IMG/VR virus record: IMGVR_UViG_3300037136_000061
Location: 1 to 30,028 of that record
DNA length: 30,028 bases
DNA from: a virus
Direction: 5' to 3' (one strand)
Positions 7,149-14,949 of this stretch are shown here, piece after piece. The notes under the pieces were generated by a model. It did no database searches. It worked only from the letters and a program-made list of their open reading frames with translations, and was not told the DNA's origin. A program made the position numbers and the translations under genes. Each line of letters begins with the position of its first letter. The first letter of the stretch is position 1.

Positions 7149-9989
7149 ATGGCAGATTTAAATGGCGTTAACGATACACTTCCTGTAAGGCTAGGCGGCG
7201 TAAGCACTACAAGTGGCTTACCCGATAACTATGCTGACGTCACTGTCAATGGGCAGCTCCTCGTATTGCCTGCTGATAACGGCCCAGTAGTTCCTGGTAC
7301 TGCAGCGAGCTATTCTGCTTTGATAGGCGGTCAATACAATAGTACTTTGCCTACTTTAACTACTGGACAGCAGAGTGCTATCCAAGTTGATTCTCGTGGG
7401 CGCATACTGATTGTAAGTACCAACTTTCCAACTACGGTTGATACCAATTATGGAACAGTTGGAGCGAATACATTACGCACAGCTTCTCAAATAGGTAACG
7501 CTACTGGCGGAGCTGATTTTGCAGCAGGTAACTCTAGTGCGCAGACGCTAAGGGTAGTTGTTGCCACAAACCAAGCGACGTTGCCTATTTCAGCTGCTTC
7601 TTTGCCTTTACCTACTGGCGCTTCTACTGAAGCAACTCTGGCAAAATTACCACTAGCGCAGGCATCTACTACGAGTGGGCAATATGGTATTCTAGTACAA
7701 GGTGCAGTTACAACTACAGCTCCAACATATTTCAACGGAGCGACAAGTCCTCTATCTTTAACTACGACAGGGGCACTGCGTGTTGATAACTCTGCGGTAA
7801 CTCAGCCGGTTATTGGTACTCTTACAAACAATAGCTCTTCTCCTTTAGCAGACAATGTGGGCGTGTTGGGTGCATGGGCACAGAATACTGTGAATCCTTC
7901 TCGCTATACTTCTAATACTCAAGTATTGCCAATTGTTGACATAGCGGGAAACACAAATGTTGACTTGCAGTACTTTAATAGTGCTGCAATAAGTGCATCC
8001 AATCCGGTAATAACAACGCTATCTGATGGTGTTCACACACTCAACCAAGCATTTTCTTCTTATGGTACGGCTCCAATTGGTACCTATGTTCAGGGCGTTA
8101 ACGCATACATTACTAATGCTCCAGAGATAAGTGCGGTATATAATTCCACCGCGCCGACATTAAGTAATGGACAATTAACTCCATTACAAACAGATATTAA
8201 CGGCAATCTAAAAATATCTGGAACTTTTAGCGCAATAAATCTGTCTGTAAGTCAAATCGCAGTAACCTCTCCTTCCTATGCTACCAATGTTGGCGGGGCT
8301 GTAACAACTGCCGCTCCCAGTTATGTCTCTGGTCAACTGGATGCCCTATCTCTTACTACTGCAGGTGCTCTAAGAGTAGATGGATCTGGAGTAACTCAAC
8401 CAGTAAGTGGAACGTTTTGGCAGGCAACGCAACCAGTTTCTGGCACTGTGACGGTCAATCAAGGAACCGCTAACGCAACTCCCTGGAATGAAAATGTGGC
8501 CCAGTTTGGTGGGAGCGCAGTGGTTACTGGAACTGGCGCGTCTGGTGCCGGTATTCCTCGTGTTACAGTATCGAATGATTCAAATATTTTAGCTACTCAA
8601 TCTGGGACATGGACGGTAGAGCCTGGCAATACAGCTAACACGACAGCTTGGTTTGTAAAAGATAATTCTCTTGGTACTGTAGCCGCTGGTACAGCAGGCA
8701 CTCAGTCTTCGTTGGTGGGTGGAGTATTCAATACTGCACTGCCTACATTGACTACAGGTCAACAAGTTGCTTTACAGTTAGATTCTAGCGGTAGATTAAT
8801 TATAGCCCCAACAACTCAGGGTCTTCTTGCCGAAGATCATAACTATGGAACGGTTGGCGCCAATACGTTGCGCACAGCTTCTCAAATTGGTAATGCAACT
8901 GGTGCAGCTGATTTTGCTGCAGGCAATTCAAGTGCTCAAACACTGCGCGTAGTAATAGCAACAAATCAAGCGGTTTTGACCATACAGGGTGACTCTGCTA
9001 GCGGAGCAGCGAAAGCAGGTAACCCAGTTCAAATTGGCGGCGTATTCAATACCACACAGCCTACGGTCACAACTGGAGAAACCGTTGAAGCTCAATCTAC
9101 TGCAAGGGGCGCTTTGATAGTCGCTACAGGAGTAGATGCTTTCAATATTGACAACATTACGGGCACTGTCTCATTGCCTACTGGCGCATCCACTTCAGCA
9201 AATCAGGCAACTGAGATAACTTCCTTACAGCTGATTGACAACATAGTTGGATCAGGTCCAGGAGCAGGAACTGCGGGTACTGGGTCAGCTCTTATGGGTG
9301 GCGTATTTAACACGGCGCTACCAACACTCACCAATGGTCAGCAGGCGGCAATACAGCTAGATTCTAGCGGTAGATTAATTATAGCCCCATTAACTAACAC
9401 GAGCGTTGTTAAGTCTCAACTGCAAGATAATGCGGGGAATGGGCTCACTTCTACTACATCTGGCGCTTATCAGTCATTAGATGTGATGATCACCCCTCCA
9501 GCAACAACTACATACATGGCTGCGTCTGGAAATTTTACCCCTCCAGCAACTCCAACAGATATGTGGGTAATACAGGGCAGTGGAACTAAAACAATTAAGA
9601 TTCTAAGTATTAAGATGTCTACCACCCAGACAACTGCTGGTACGAACACCTTTTTTCTAAAAAGATATTCCACTGCTGACACAGCGGGAACGGCTACTAC
9701 CATCGCCTCTTTCCCACTAGATACTAACAATGCTGCCGCTACGGCGACAATAAAAAACTATACAGCCAATCCTACCTTGGGCACTCTTGTAGGTTCTTTA
9801 GATAAAGCTTATGTAAGCTCGACAGCGGTCGGAGGAGCAATACAACCTTATGAATGGGATTTCACAAACAGCTTAGGGCAACCTCTTACGTTGAGGGGTG
9901 CCGCAGATCAAATTGCTATTAATTTCAATGGTGCCGCTTTGCCTGCAGGGTTACAAGTAGCAGTAACAGTTATGTACTTAGAGGTGTAA
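7149..9989 (+). CDS. Repeat-containing tail fibre-like protein B
   Basis: This 946-residue protein extends the module family of the preceding fibre gene. YGTVGANTLRTASQIGNATG units lie at about 101-136 and 566-601. Units of the form GG-x-[YF]N[ST]-x-x-PTLT-x-GQQ ... DSSGRL lie at about 59-87, 523-553 and 716-746, with diverged copies near 327-356 and 628-657. A separate 'GAVTT-APxY ... SLTTxGALRVD' unit occurs near 186-213 and 383-411. The last 160 residues (from about 787) form a different, non-repetitive beta-rich domain and probably the distal or oligomerising tip. It begins LPVR like protein A, suggesting a shared attachment end. A role as long fibre or virion appendage is inferred. No Shine-Dalgarno sequence precedes the ATG. 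Confidence 0.7.
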   Translation: MADLNGVNDTLPVRLGGVSTTSGLPDNYADVTVNGQLLVLPADNGPVVPGTAASYSALIGGQYNSTLPTLTTGQQSAIQVDSRGRILIVSTNFPTTVDTNYGTVGANTLRTASQIGNATGGADFAAGNSSAQTLRVVVATNQATLPISAASLPLPTGASTEATLAKLPLAQASTTSGQYGILVQGAVTTTAPTYFNGATSPLSLTTTGALRVDNSAVTQPVIGTLTNNSSSPLADNVGVLGAWAQNTVNPSRYTSNTQVLPIVDIAGNTNVDLQYFNSAAISASNPVITTLSDGVHTLNQAFSSYGTAPIGTYVQGVNAYITNAPEISAVYNSTAPTLSNGQLTPLQTDINGNLKISGTFSAINLSVSQIAVTSPSYATNVGGAVTTAAPSYVSGQLDALSLTTAGALRVDGSGVTQPVSGTFWQATQPVSGTVTVNQGTANATPWNENVAQFGGSAVVTGTGASGAGIPRVTVSNDSNILATQSGTWTVEPGNTANTTAWFVKDNSLGTVAAGTAGTQSSLVGGVFNTALPTLTTGQQVALQLDSSGRLIIAPTTQGLLAEDHNYGTVGANTLRTASQIGNATGAADFAAGNSSAQTLRVVIATNQAVLTIQGDSASGAAKAGNPVQIGGVFNTTQPTVTTGETVEAQSTARGALIVATGVDAFNIDNITGTVSLPTGASTSANQATEITSLQLIDNIVGSGPGAGTAGTGSALMGGVFNTALPTLTNGQQAAIQLDSSGRLIIAPLTNTSVVKSQLQDNAGNGLTSTTSGAYQSLDVMITPPATTTYMAASGNFTPPATPTDMWVIQGSGTKTIKILSIKMSTTQTTAGTNTFFLKRYSTADTAGTATTIASFPLDTNNAAATATIKNYTANPTLGTLVGSLDKAYVSSTAVGGAIQPYEWDFTNSLGQPLTLRGAADQIAINFNGAALPAGLQVAVTVMYLEV
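8779..9389 (+). repeat. Dispersed identical repeat in fibre gene B
   Basis: A 32-base stretch beginning TAGATTCTAGCGGTAG is identical at 8779-8810 and 9358-9389 and encodes LDSSGRLIIAP. It marks module boundaries and could support recombination within the gene. Confidence 0.75.
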
Positions 9990-9990
9990 C

Positions 9991-10680
9991 ATGGAAATTA
10001 ACGTTGGATGGGCAGACATAAAAGCTTTTATAACTACTAAAAGCATATCTATTCAATATGTGGTGGCCAACAATTCGTATTATCTGTTTGCGGCAGATGG
10101 ACCTATGCAAATGACTGCCCAGATAAGAATGGATGGAACGGAATCTGACAATCAGACTGATTTTGAAACTAACTATAAATCTACAGCCAATTCTCCTCTT
10201 CTGCCACTTTTAACAACGGTTACTACTCAATTTGAACTTAGAAACAAAACCATTAAGCTCGCTAATGTCTCTGGGACAGTTCAATCGGATGGAACTGTGA
10301 CTGCCTATTTACAAGTACCTGGAACAGTTAATCCCACAGGGGATGCAACTCTTGATGGTAGATGGATATCTAGTGGGACTGCTTTCTTCGATATTGCCAC
10401 TCCTGGAGATGTCGTAAACTCTGTTCGCTTTGTGGACCATGACAATATTCTAGGTCAAGGTGTAGACTTCGTAGTCGGATCTTACACTGATGACGAGGCA
10501 CCAAGTGGAAGTCAAGGGTGGTTTATTCCTCCTGCAAAAGGAGAAATTAAGGCAGAAGCAATCGGTGGATATGGTTTTGCTCCTGCTGGGTTTTACATTA
10601 TGATTACTGCTAAAAAAGGTGGGGGACTAACCACTGGAACCCTATATGTCAACTTGGAATGGGGAAAACTAGGGAGCTAA
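9991..10680 (+). CDS. Hypothetical virion protein, beta-rich
   Basis: I do not recognise this 229-residue protein. It starts 2 bases after the fibre B stop and is probably translationally coupled to it. It is rich in alternating hydrophobic/polar strands and Thr/Gly turns, has no Cys, no signal peptide and no enzyme motif, and ends with FYIMITAKKGGG and 'LYVNLEWGKLGS'. Position directly after the large fibre gene and before the papain-fold gene suggests a fibre chaperone, tip or baseplate-linked protein. Its last bases include the GGGAG ribosome site of the next gene. Confidence 0.6.
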   Translation: MEINVGWADIKAFITTKSISIQYVVANNSYYLFAADGPMQMTAQIRMDGTESDNQTDFETNYKSTANSPLLPLLTTVTTQFELRNKTIKLANVSGTVQSDGTVTAYLQVPGTVNPTGDATLDGRWISSGTAFFDIATPGDVVNSVRFVDHDNILGQGVDFVVGSYTDDEAPSGSQGWFIPPAKGEIKAEAIGGYGFAPAGFYIMITAKKGGGLTTGTLYVNLEWGKLGS

Positions 10681-10682
10681 AT

Positions 10683-11255
10683 ATGGACTACGGACACGTA
10701 TGTTTTGCATATACTCAAGGTAAATGGTACGATTGGTGCATTGCCAAAATGACTGGATCTCAATGGTCTCACTCTTTTCTTACCTGTCCTCCAATTCTGG
10801 GCGAGGAAATGGTGATGGAAGCAGATAATGGTGGGGTATCGATTTGCTCATTTGACAGCCACTATAGACAAGACGCCACTCAAACTTATCAGATCTTTAG
10901 GCTCAAAACAGACCAAGACTTAAAAGATTTCTCTATCAAAAATAGAATAAAAGAACTCGAAGTTTCTTATGGATTCTTGGAATATCCATGGTTCATGTGG
11001 AGAACTTTGAATAAGCTTTTTGGAAGAGATATCAAATCTCAAAACAATTGGTGCCAAAACGGTACTGAGGTCTGTTCGCAGCTTCTTAGAGAATACATCG
11101 AAGACTGCATCGGAACTACAATTTTTGCTGCATACGGTAAGGGCTCAATGGCGCCTCAGGACATATACAATATCGTCTTGATGTGTCCTTCCCTGTTTGA
11201 GCTTATTGAAGAAAAAGACTCAACAGGTAAAATTACCTACTATCCAGCAGCTTAA
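10683..11255 (+). CDS. Permuted papain-fold hydrolase (YiiX/NlpC-P60-like)
   Basis: The 190-residue protein carries the expected order of a circularly permuted NlpC/P60 (YiiX/YebB-type) enzyme: an early His in WSHSFL (H30), an acidic residue in VMEAD (E46), and a late catalytic-type Cys in EVCSQLL (C131), followed by SMAPQDIYNIV, which matches the family's '..P.DI' closing motif. These enzymes cleave amide or ester bonds in peptidoglycan or lipids. I chose the ATG at 10683 because GGGAG lies 7 bases upstream; an in-frame ATG at 10659 lies inside the previous gene. Next to fibre genes, it could be a virion-associated wall hydrolase or an entry or exit factor; the substrate is unknown. It lacks a signal peptide. 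Confidence 0.6.
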   Translation: MDYGHVCFAYTQGKWYDWCIAKMTGSQWSHSFLTCPPILGEEMVMEADNGGVSICSFDSHYRQDATQTYQIFRLKTDQDLKDFSIKNRIKELEVSYGFLEYPWFMWRTLNKLFGRDIKSQNNWCQNGTEVCSQLLREYIEDCIGTTIFAAYGKGSMAPQDIYNIVLMCPSLFELIEEKDSTGKITYYPAA

Positions 11256-11264
11256 CCCGAAAGA

Positions 11265-11642
11265 CTATCGCACCACGACTTCGTGGAGAAGGATAAGGTC
11301 TTCTACGCTGATAAAAGCCTTGGCGCCTACATCGCTAATCTTTACGGTTTTGACTGAGACTTCCGAATCTAGAAGAGCTGTGAACTGATCCTGATAGCTT
11401 TTCAGATTGTCTCCGTCCAATTTAGCCATTCCTTCTGCGTCTACAAATAGAGAGCCGTCTTCATTCTTATTGGCTAGACGCTGAATGGCTTCTTTCCTAG
11501 TTTCGTCATATTTTTTAAGCTCAACATTGAAATCCAAAATATTCTCTTTCAGCGTCATTGCCGCTTCTGGGGAAATTTCTTGTGCGGCCAATTTCGCAAG
11601 CGCGTTCTGGAACTTGGGGTCTACAATTCTACCTAATTTCAT
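11265..11642 (-). CDS. Small helical phage protein, possibly DUF1617-like
   Basis: This 125-residue protein has AAGGAGAATAT before its ATG and is convergent with the papain-fold gene, separated by 9 bases. It is predominantly helical with a Lys/Glu-rich stretch (LKKYDETRKEAIQRL, about 42-56) and a C-terminal beta part (VKTVKISDV). The layout, with short N-terminal helix, long charged helices and a 'LLDSEV' segment, is reminiscent of DUF1617-type phage proteins, but I cannot confirm this. It is the last gene of a leftward set of four whose other members are membrane proteins. Confidence 0.55.
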   Translation of the reverse strand: MKLGRIVDPKFQNALAKLAAQEISPEAAMTLKENILDFNVELKKYDETRKEAIQRLANKNEDGSLFVDAEGMAKLDGDNLKSYQDQFTALLDSEVSVKTVKISDVGAKAFISVEDLILLHEVVVR

Positions 11643-11653
11643 ATATTCTCCTT

Positions 11654-12043
11654 TTATTTTCCTAACATTCTAGCGGCCATGAATCCTGCTCCCAGCGTCG
11701 CGGCCACACCTAATCCAAAATACAACCAATCGTTCTTTTTTTCAAGTGAATCTATTTTCATGACGCGCTCTTCCATATTCTGGGATGTTGTCTGCCATAA
11801 CTGTACTCGGGCATCGCTATTCTGTAAAGCCAAATCTTTCAATTGAATTGCTTTAGTCAAATCAGTGATTTGAGCGGCTTGGGTTTTGTTTGTTTGAACC
11901 AATTGTCCTACTTGGAGATGGCACCCTTCGGTGTAAATAAAGGTATGATTAGGGCCTGGTGTAATATCGGTCTTGAAATTGCAGTCGGCAAAAGCGATAT
12001 TGGAAATAAGACTAACTAATACAAATACACATAGTTTTTTCAT
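11654..12043 (-). CDS. Exported coiled-coil protein with C-terminal membrane anchor (spanin-like candidate)
   Basis: The 129-residue protein has a clear Sec signal (MKKLCVFVLVSLISNIAFA, cleavage likely after A19). A periplasmic region with two Cys (C21, C41) follows, then a coiled coil (about 50-103) and a C-terminal hydrophobic segment (LYFGLGVAATLGAGFMAA, about 107-124). The residue before C21 is Asp, so it is not a normal lipobox. Its start overlaps the upstream stop as ATGA. Signal, coiled coil and membrane end resemble lysis accessory proteins that span the periplasm, but no family is recognised; a superinfection or envelope role is also possible. Confidence 0.55.
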   Translation of the reverse strand: MKKLCVFVLVSLISNIAFADCNFKTDITPGPNHTFIYTEGCHLQVGQLVQTNKTQAAQITDLTKAIQLKDLALQNSDARVQLWQTTSQNMEERVMKIDSLEKKNDWLYFGLGVAATLGAGFMAARMLGK

Positions 12044-12354
12044 TGTTTATTCCAATCATCTGTAACTGGTTTCTCTTTAGTGGGCTCTTCATTCGCTTGT
12101 TGAACCAAGGAGTTGGCGGCGGCGTTATCTGTATTCTCTTTCTTAACCAAGTCTGTATCTTTTGTCTGTGATTCATCTTCAATATGCTTCATAGAGCTAA
12201 GCAGAATACTGATAAGTACCTCTCGAAACTTGATGATCAGAACAATAGCTCCAGCAGCGAAAAAAAATGCCTTGTCACCGTTCCAGATGTCCTTCCAATC
12301 CTGACTAGCCTTTGCTTTGAATGCCTGTAGCCAGGTCTGAATCTTCGCGAACAT
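12040..12354 (-). CDS. Single-pass membrane protein with charged tail
   Basis: The 104-residue product has an amphipathic N-terminus (IQTWLQAFKAKASQDW), one membrane segment (FFFAAGAIVLIIKFREVLISILL, about 30-52) and a hydrophilic Asp/Glu/Lys-rich tail. I start it at 12354, in TAATATG, because AGAAGG lies 9 bases upstream; a frame-matching ATG at 12363 has no proper spacing. It overlaps the end of the preceding gene's stop region and the ATGA of the next. It may be an i-spanin, antiholin or other lysis membrane component by position only. Confidence 0.5.
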   Translation of the reverse strand: MFAKIQTWLQAFKAKASQDWKDIWNGDKAFFFAAGAIVLIIKFREVLISILLSSMKHIEDESQTKDTDLVKKENTDNAAANSLVQQANEEPTKEKPVTDDWNKQ

Positions 12355-12355
12355 A

Positions 12356-12631
12356 TTAGCCATCCTTCTCTGGGGTAGTCTCAATTTCGGTAACTACTTT
12401 GGCTAGGCCAGTCTTTGACTCAAGATGGGTTTTGACCATAGCGGTGTAGTGTTCGATACCATTGGCACCGAAATAAGCAATCACGGTAGACTTCAAAATG
12501 CCCTCAAAGTTGTCTGGGGCAATCAAGCCTTTAGCTCTGAAAACAGAGGTAATGGCAATAAGAGCGAGCATGACAACGCTCTTACGAATTCCCTGGAACA
12601 AGTTAAGAAAATTTACCACATATTGTGCCAT
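12356..12631 (-). CDS. Holin-like small membrane protein
   Basis: The 91-residue product starts after GAGGAG spaced 5 bases from the ATG. It has a hydrophobic helix (SVVMLALIAITSVF, about 18-31), a short turn (LIAPDNF) and a second, weaker helix (ILKSTVIAYFGANGIEHY), then a charged tail. Small phage membrane proteins with the pattern 'helix - G/D-rich turn - llk..v.ayf.gN..eh' are often annotated as holins, which form the lesions that start lysis. It heads a four-gene leftward unit of small envelope-type proteins. Membrane location is well supported; holin activity is not. Confidence 0.5.
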   Translation of the reverse strand: MAQYVVNFLNLFQGIRKSVVMLALIAITSVFRAKGLIAPDNFEGILKSTVIAYFGANGIEHYTAMVKTHLESKTGLAKVVTEIETTPEKDG

Positions 12632-12648
12632 AATAACTCCTCATGAGG

Positions 12649-12657
12649 CTTATATCA
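12649..12657 (-). promoter_or_regulatory. Possible extended minus-10 for the leftward membrane-protein unit
   Basis: On the minus strand TGATATAAG lies 18-26 bases upstream of the ATG at 12631. A usable minus-35 is not clear (TTGAGG is only 14 bases away). The AATCTTAT motif of the divergent rightward gene lies next to it, at 12673-12680. Confidence 0.3.
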
Positions 12658-12696
12658 TAACTCATTTCCCTCAATCTTATCATGAGAGGTTATTTA

Positions 12697-13071
12697 ATGT
12701 TCCATTTTTCTTGGGCTGCCATAGAGGCTACAGGATCGGCGCTTGCAGCTATCTATCCTATATTTATAGGGATTAGGCACTTTTTAGGTTCATTTAGAAA
12801 AAAGAGAGAAGCTCGCCGAGATGCCATTTTAAAACAGGCTGGCGATGAAATGAATAAGATCAAAAAAGATCTAGAGAGCAAGATCCAGGTTCTTAGAGAT
12901 GAGCTGGATACCCAAAAAGATAAGGTTTCCACGGAGTTAAGTCATATGAAAGAACTTTATGGCACAGAAATCCGCGTTTTGGGAGAGAAAATAGAGGCAC
13001 TTAGGCAAGATATTTCCCAACAACATCAATCACTTGTGAACCTACTCACAAAGTTAGTTGATTCTAAATAG
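12697..13071 (+). CDS. N-terminal membrane anchor plus coiled coil (Rz-like candidate)
   Basis: The 124-residue product has a hydrophobic N-terminus (WAAIEATGSALAAIYPIFIGI), a basic stop-transfer (KKREARR) and a long coiled coil to the end (DEMNKIKKDLESKIQVL and on). I prefer the ATG at 12697 because GAGAGG lies 7 bases upstream; an in-frame ATG at 12682 would add five residues and has no ribosome site. Inner-membrane anchor plus coiled coil is the plan of i-spanins, but also of other phage proteins. It is divergent from the holin-like gene and its 3' end overlaps the convergent gene by 8 bases. Confidence 0.55.
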   Translation: MFHFSWAAIEATGSALAAIYPIFIGIRHFLGSFRKKREARRDAILKQAGDEMNKIKKDLESKIQVLRDELDTQKDKVSTELSHMKELYGTEIRVLGEKIEALRQDISQQHQSLVNLLTKLVDSK

Positions 13072-13312
13072 GCCCTAAACAAAAAGAGCCGATAGCGCCT
13101 TCAAGCAATTCCAGGTCGGCATGATCTACGACCAAATCAACCGATCCTCCATCCAAAAACAGAACCGTAACTTGTCTCAATGCCCTACCGTTGATCTTAA
13201 TATCTTCGATACCAGCGGCTACCAAGTTGATCTTATCTGGGCTTAGAGTAATACGCTTTTCATTTTCTGGCAGCTCATCGTAGTTTCTAACGGTCAATTT
13301 TTGTAGTTCCAT
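13064..13312 (-). CDS. Hypothetical 82-residue protein
   Basis: I do not recognise this protein. It is acidic and beta-rich (KINLVAAGIEDIKI, QVTVLFLDGGSVDLVVDHADLE), with the pattern of a small SH3- or PH-like barrel, and has no signal peptide or membrane segment. GAGGG lies about 10 bases before the ATG. Its stop overlaps the end of the convergent rightward gene. It is a single leftward gene facing the non-coding gap at 13313-13655. Confidence 0.55.
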   Translation of the reverse strand: MELQKLTVRNYDELPENEKRITLSPDKINLVAAGIEDIKINGRALRQVTVLFLDGGSVDLVVDHADLELLEGAIGSFCLGPI

Positions 13313-13532
13313 CGTTTTGGTCCCTCAAGTACCGTATATCATATGATCGGGCACCACACAAAAATCGCGCCAAAAAATTGGTTAGGTCTTATTTGGTAGG
13401 GTCTTTTAGTCCATGGAATTATTTTGAAAATATATTTAAGTAGTAACTTTTTGTAGTTATTACTTTTATTGGTATTGTTAAGATTTCTTCTTAAGATTTC
13501 TTCGATTTCTTCTCTTCTTATATGATATATAC

Positions 13533-13554
13533 GGAGTATCTTAACTCCTTTTTT
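13533..13554 (+). terminator. Probable rho-independent terminator
   Basis: GGAGT (13533-13537) and ACTCC (13544-13548) form a 5-bp stem with a six-base loop, followed directly by six T (13549-13554). The stem is short, so the call is moderate. It would stop rightward transcripts before HNH endonuclease 2. Confidence 0.45.
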
Positions 13555-13626
13555 CTAACCAAGATAAAACCCAAATCGGGGAACCCGAAATCATTGGACT
13601 TTTCCTCATTTGGAACGTACAATAGA

Positions 13627-13635
13627 TGGTAGAAT
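13627..13635 (+). promoter_or_regulatory. Extended minus-10 promoter of HNH endonuclease 2
   Basis: TGGTAGAAT is a TGN extended minus-10 with TAGAAT as the hexamer. A start near 13642 would give a leader of about 14 bases containing AATCTTAT and no ribosome binding site. No good minus-35 is visible. Confidence 0.45.
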
Positions 13636-13655
13636 AATAGGAATCTTATAGATAT

Positions 13656-14504
13656 ATGAAATCATGTAGCAATCCAGAATGTAAGAAGATTAATCCGCAA
13701 GAACTGACTGCGTTCTATAAAGACAAAAGTCACAGCAAAGGATTCTCATCTCAATGTAAGGCTTGTATTTCTACATATCGGGCCGATCACTATAAGGAAT
13801 ATAGAGAAGAAAAACTAGCACAAAGCACCGCTTACTACGAGAAAAATAGAGAAAAAATCCTTATTCGTCAAACTGATTACTACGAGAAAAATAGAGAAAA
13901 AATCCTTATTCGTCAAACTGATTACTACGAGAAAAATAAAGAAGAAATAGATAAGCGAACCGCTATTTATAGAGCAGAACACAAAGAAGAAATAGCCATT
14001 TATAATGCCTCTTATCGTGCTACACATAAAGAAAAGATAGCTGAATATCAAGCGGCCCATAAAGAAGAAAGAGCCGTCTATCGAGCAGAATATAGAGAAA
14101 AACATAAAGAAGAAATGGACGCTTGGCAAACTGCTCATAGAGCTGAAAATTCTGCCCGTACACGTAAATGGCAAAAGGACAATCCTGGTAAGGTTAATGC
14201 CAATAGTAACAAAAGGCATGCCGCTAAACTTCAAAGGACTCCTCCTTGGGTAACGCAGGAACAACACGAGGAAAATCAACAATTTTATGTAGACGCTAAA
14301 GCTTTCGAATTTCAATTTGGAAGCCCTCTTGAAGTCGATCACATTATACCGATGCGCAGTAAAAACGTATCTGGCTTGCACGTACCCTGGAATCTTCAGA
14401 TATTGCCGGAAGCAGTAAATAACCACAAGAAGAACAAATTTAATCAAGAAGAGTATAACAAAAAATACCTCCTTGAATTAATGGAAATCGCAAATGGAAA
14501 ATGA
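13656..14504 (+). CDS. HNH homing-type endonuclease 2 with long charged repeat linker
   Basis: The 282-residue protein has an N-terminal zinc-binding module (C4, C9, C34, C37). A long Lys/Glu/Tyr-rich helical linker (about 40-175) of repeated units such as YYEKNREKILIRQTD and 'YRAEHKEEIA' follows, then an HNH core: EVDHIIPM (D228-H229), LHVPWNLQIL (H242, N246) and a closing Asn/Lys stretch. It is related to the enzymes at 3184 and 25988. Two linker units are exact DNA duplicates. The last 11 bases overlap the start of the next gene in another frame, so it has become embedded at the head of the following operon. Homing endonuclease function is the family expectation. Confidence 0.85.
   Translation: MKSCSNPECKKINPQELTAFYKDKSHSKGFSSQCKACISTYRADHYKEYREEKLAQSTAYYEKNREKILIRQTDYYEKNREKILIRQTDYYEKNKEEIDKRTAIYRAEHKEEIAIYNASYRATHKEKIAEYQAAHKEERAVYRAEYREKHKEEMDAWQTAHRAENSARTRKWQKDNPGKVNANSNKRHAAKLQRTPPWVTQEQHEENQQFYVDAKAFEFQFGSPLEVDHIIPMRSKNVSGLHVPWNLQILPEAVNNHKKNKFNQEEYNKKYLLELMEIANGK
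13833..13937 (+). repeat. 45-bp perfect tandem repeat in HNH linker
   Basis: Copies at 13833-13877 and 13878-13922 are identical (15 codons, YYEKNREKILIRQTD); a third begins at 13923 and diverges after about five codons. This is an in-frame expansion of the helical linker. Confidence 0.9.
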
Positions 14505-14949
14505 TAACAATATCACAATAGAAGGTTCAACCGCTACGTGGATTATGCCTCGACTGGAAGGCGACAATGGTGGGTCATATGTCGGAACGTTTGTGTTTAA
14601 TTGCTACCTCCGACCCATGGATCAATTGAAAGCTGGTCGTGATTTTCGCGAACTACTTGGAAACTTTGCGAACCAAGCAACAGAGACGGAAATTAAACTC
14701 GCTTTAGCTCTCAGCCAACTTAAATATAAGATCATTAAGGCCCCAGTTTTTTGGAATGCTACGCTCGAAGAGAGCGGTATAGCTGGAAACATTGGCGATT
14801 TAAATGTAATAGCGGCAGTCTCCAATGCTTCAATTTTGGCCGAAGAGATGTATATCGACAAAATTGAAAAAGAACGAAACGACCTCCTAGACAAATCTAT
14901 TAAACTGGCTGAAGCTAAACTTCAAAAGCGTGCTGAGGATGAAAAATGA
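14494..14949 (+). CDS. Hypothetical phage protein, 151 residues
   Basis: The ATG lies inside the last codons of HNH endonuclease 2 (11-base overlap), with GGAAA upstream, and the stop overlaps the next ATG (ATGA). The N-terminal part is beta-rich (TATWIMPRLEGDNGGSYVG, TFVFNCYLRPMDQL). The C-terminal third is a charged helix (DKIEKERNDLLDKSIKLAEA). I do not recognise a family. Small proteins of this size in a tightly coupled trio with the next two genes could be tail assembly factors or virion parts. That is inference from context only. Confidence 0.65.
   Translation: MENDNNITIEGSTATWIMPRLEGDNGGSYVGTFVFNCYLRPMDQLKAGRDFRELLGNFANQATETEIKLALALSQLKYKIIKAPVFWNATLEESGIAGNIGDLNVIAAVSNASILAEEMYIDKIEKERNDLLDKSIKLAEAKLQKRAEDEK

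Larger units (their letters stand above)
13313..13655. other. AT-rich intergenic region
   Basis: This 343-base gap has no convincing gene; the longest ATG frames I read are about 18 codons. It holds an imperfect hairpin around 13439-13460 (TAGTAACT / AGTTATTA), a CT-rich stretch with a duplicated TTAAGATTTCTTC near 13480-13510, a probable terminator (13533-13554) and an extended minus-10 for HNH endonuclease 2. Confidence 0.6.

Noticed and set aside
13480-13510. Duplicated CT-rich TTAAGATTTCTTC element as an iteron or origin
   Set aside because: Only two short copies occur and no other origin features are present; treated as part of the AT-rich gap.
13815-14447. Antisense frame (210 codons) rich in Phe/Ser/Ile under HNH gene 2
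   Set aside because: It is the mirror of the Lys/Glu-rich linker; composition follows from the sense strand.
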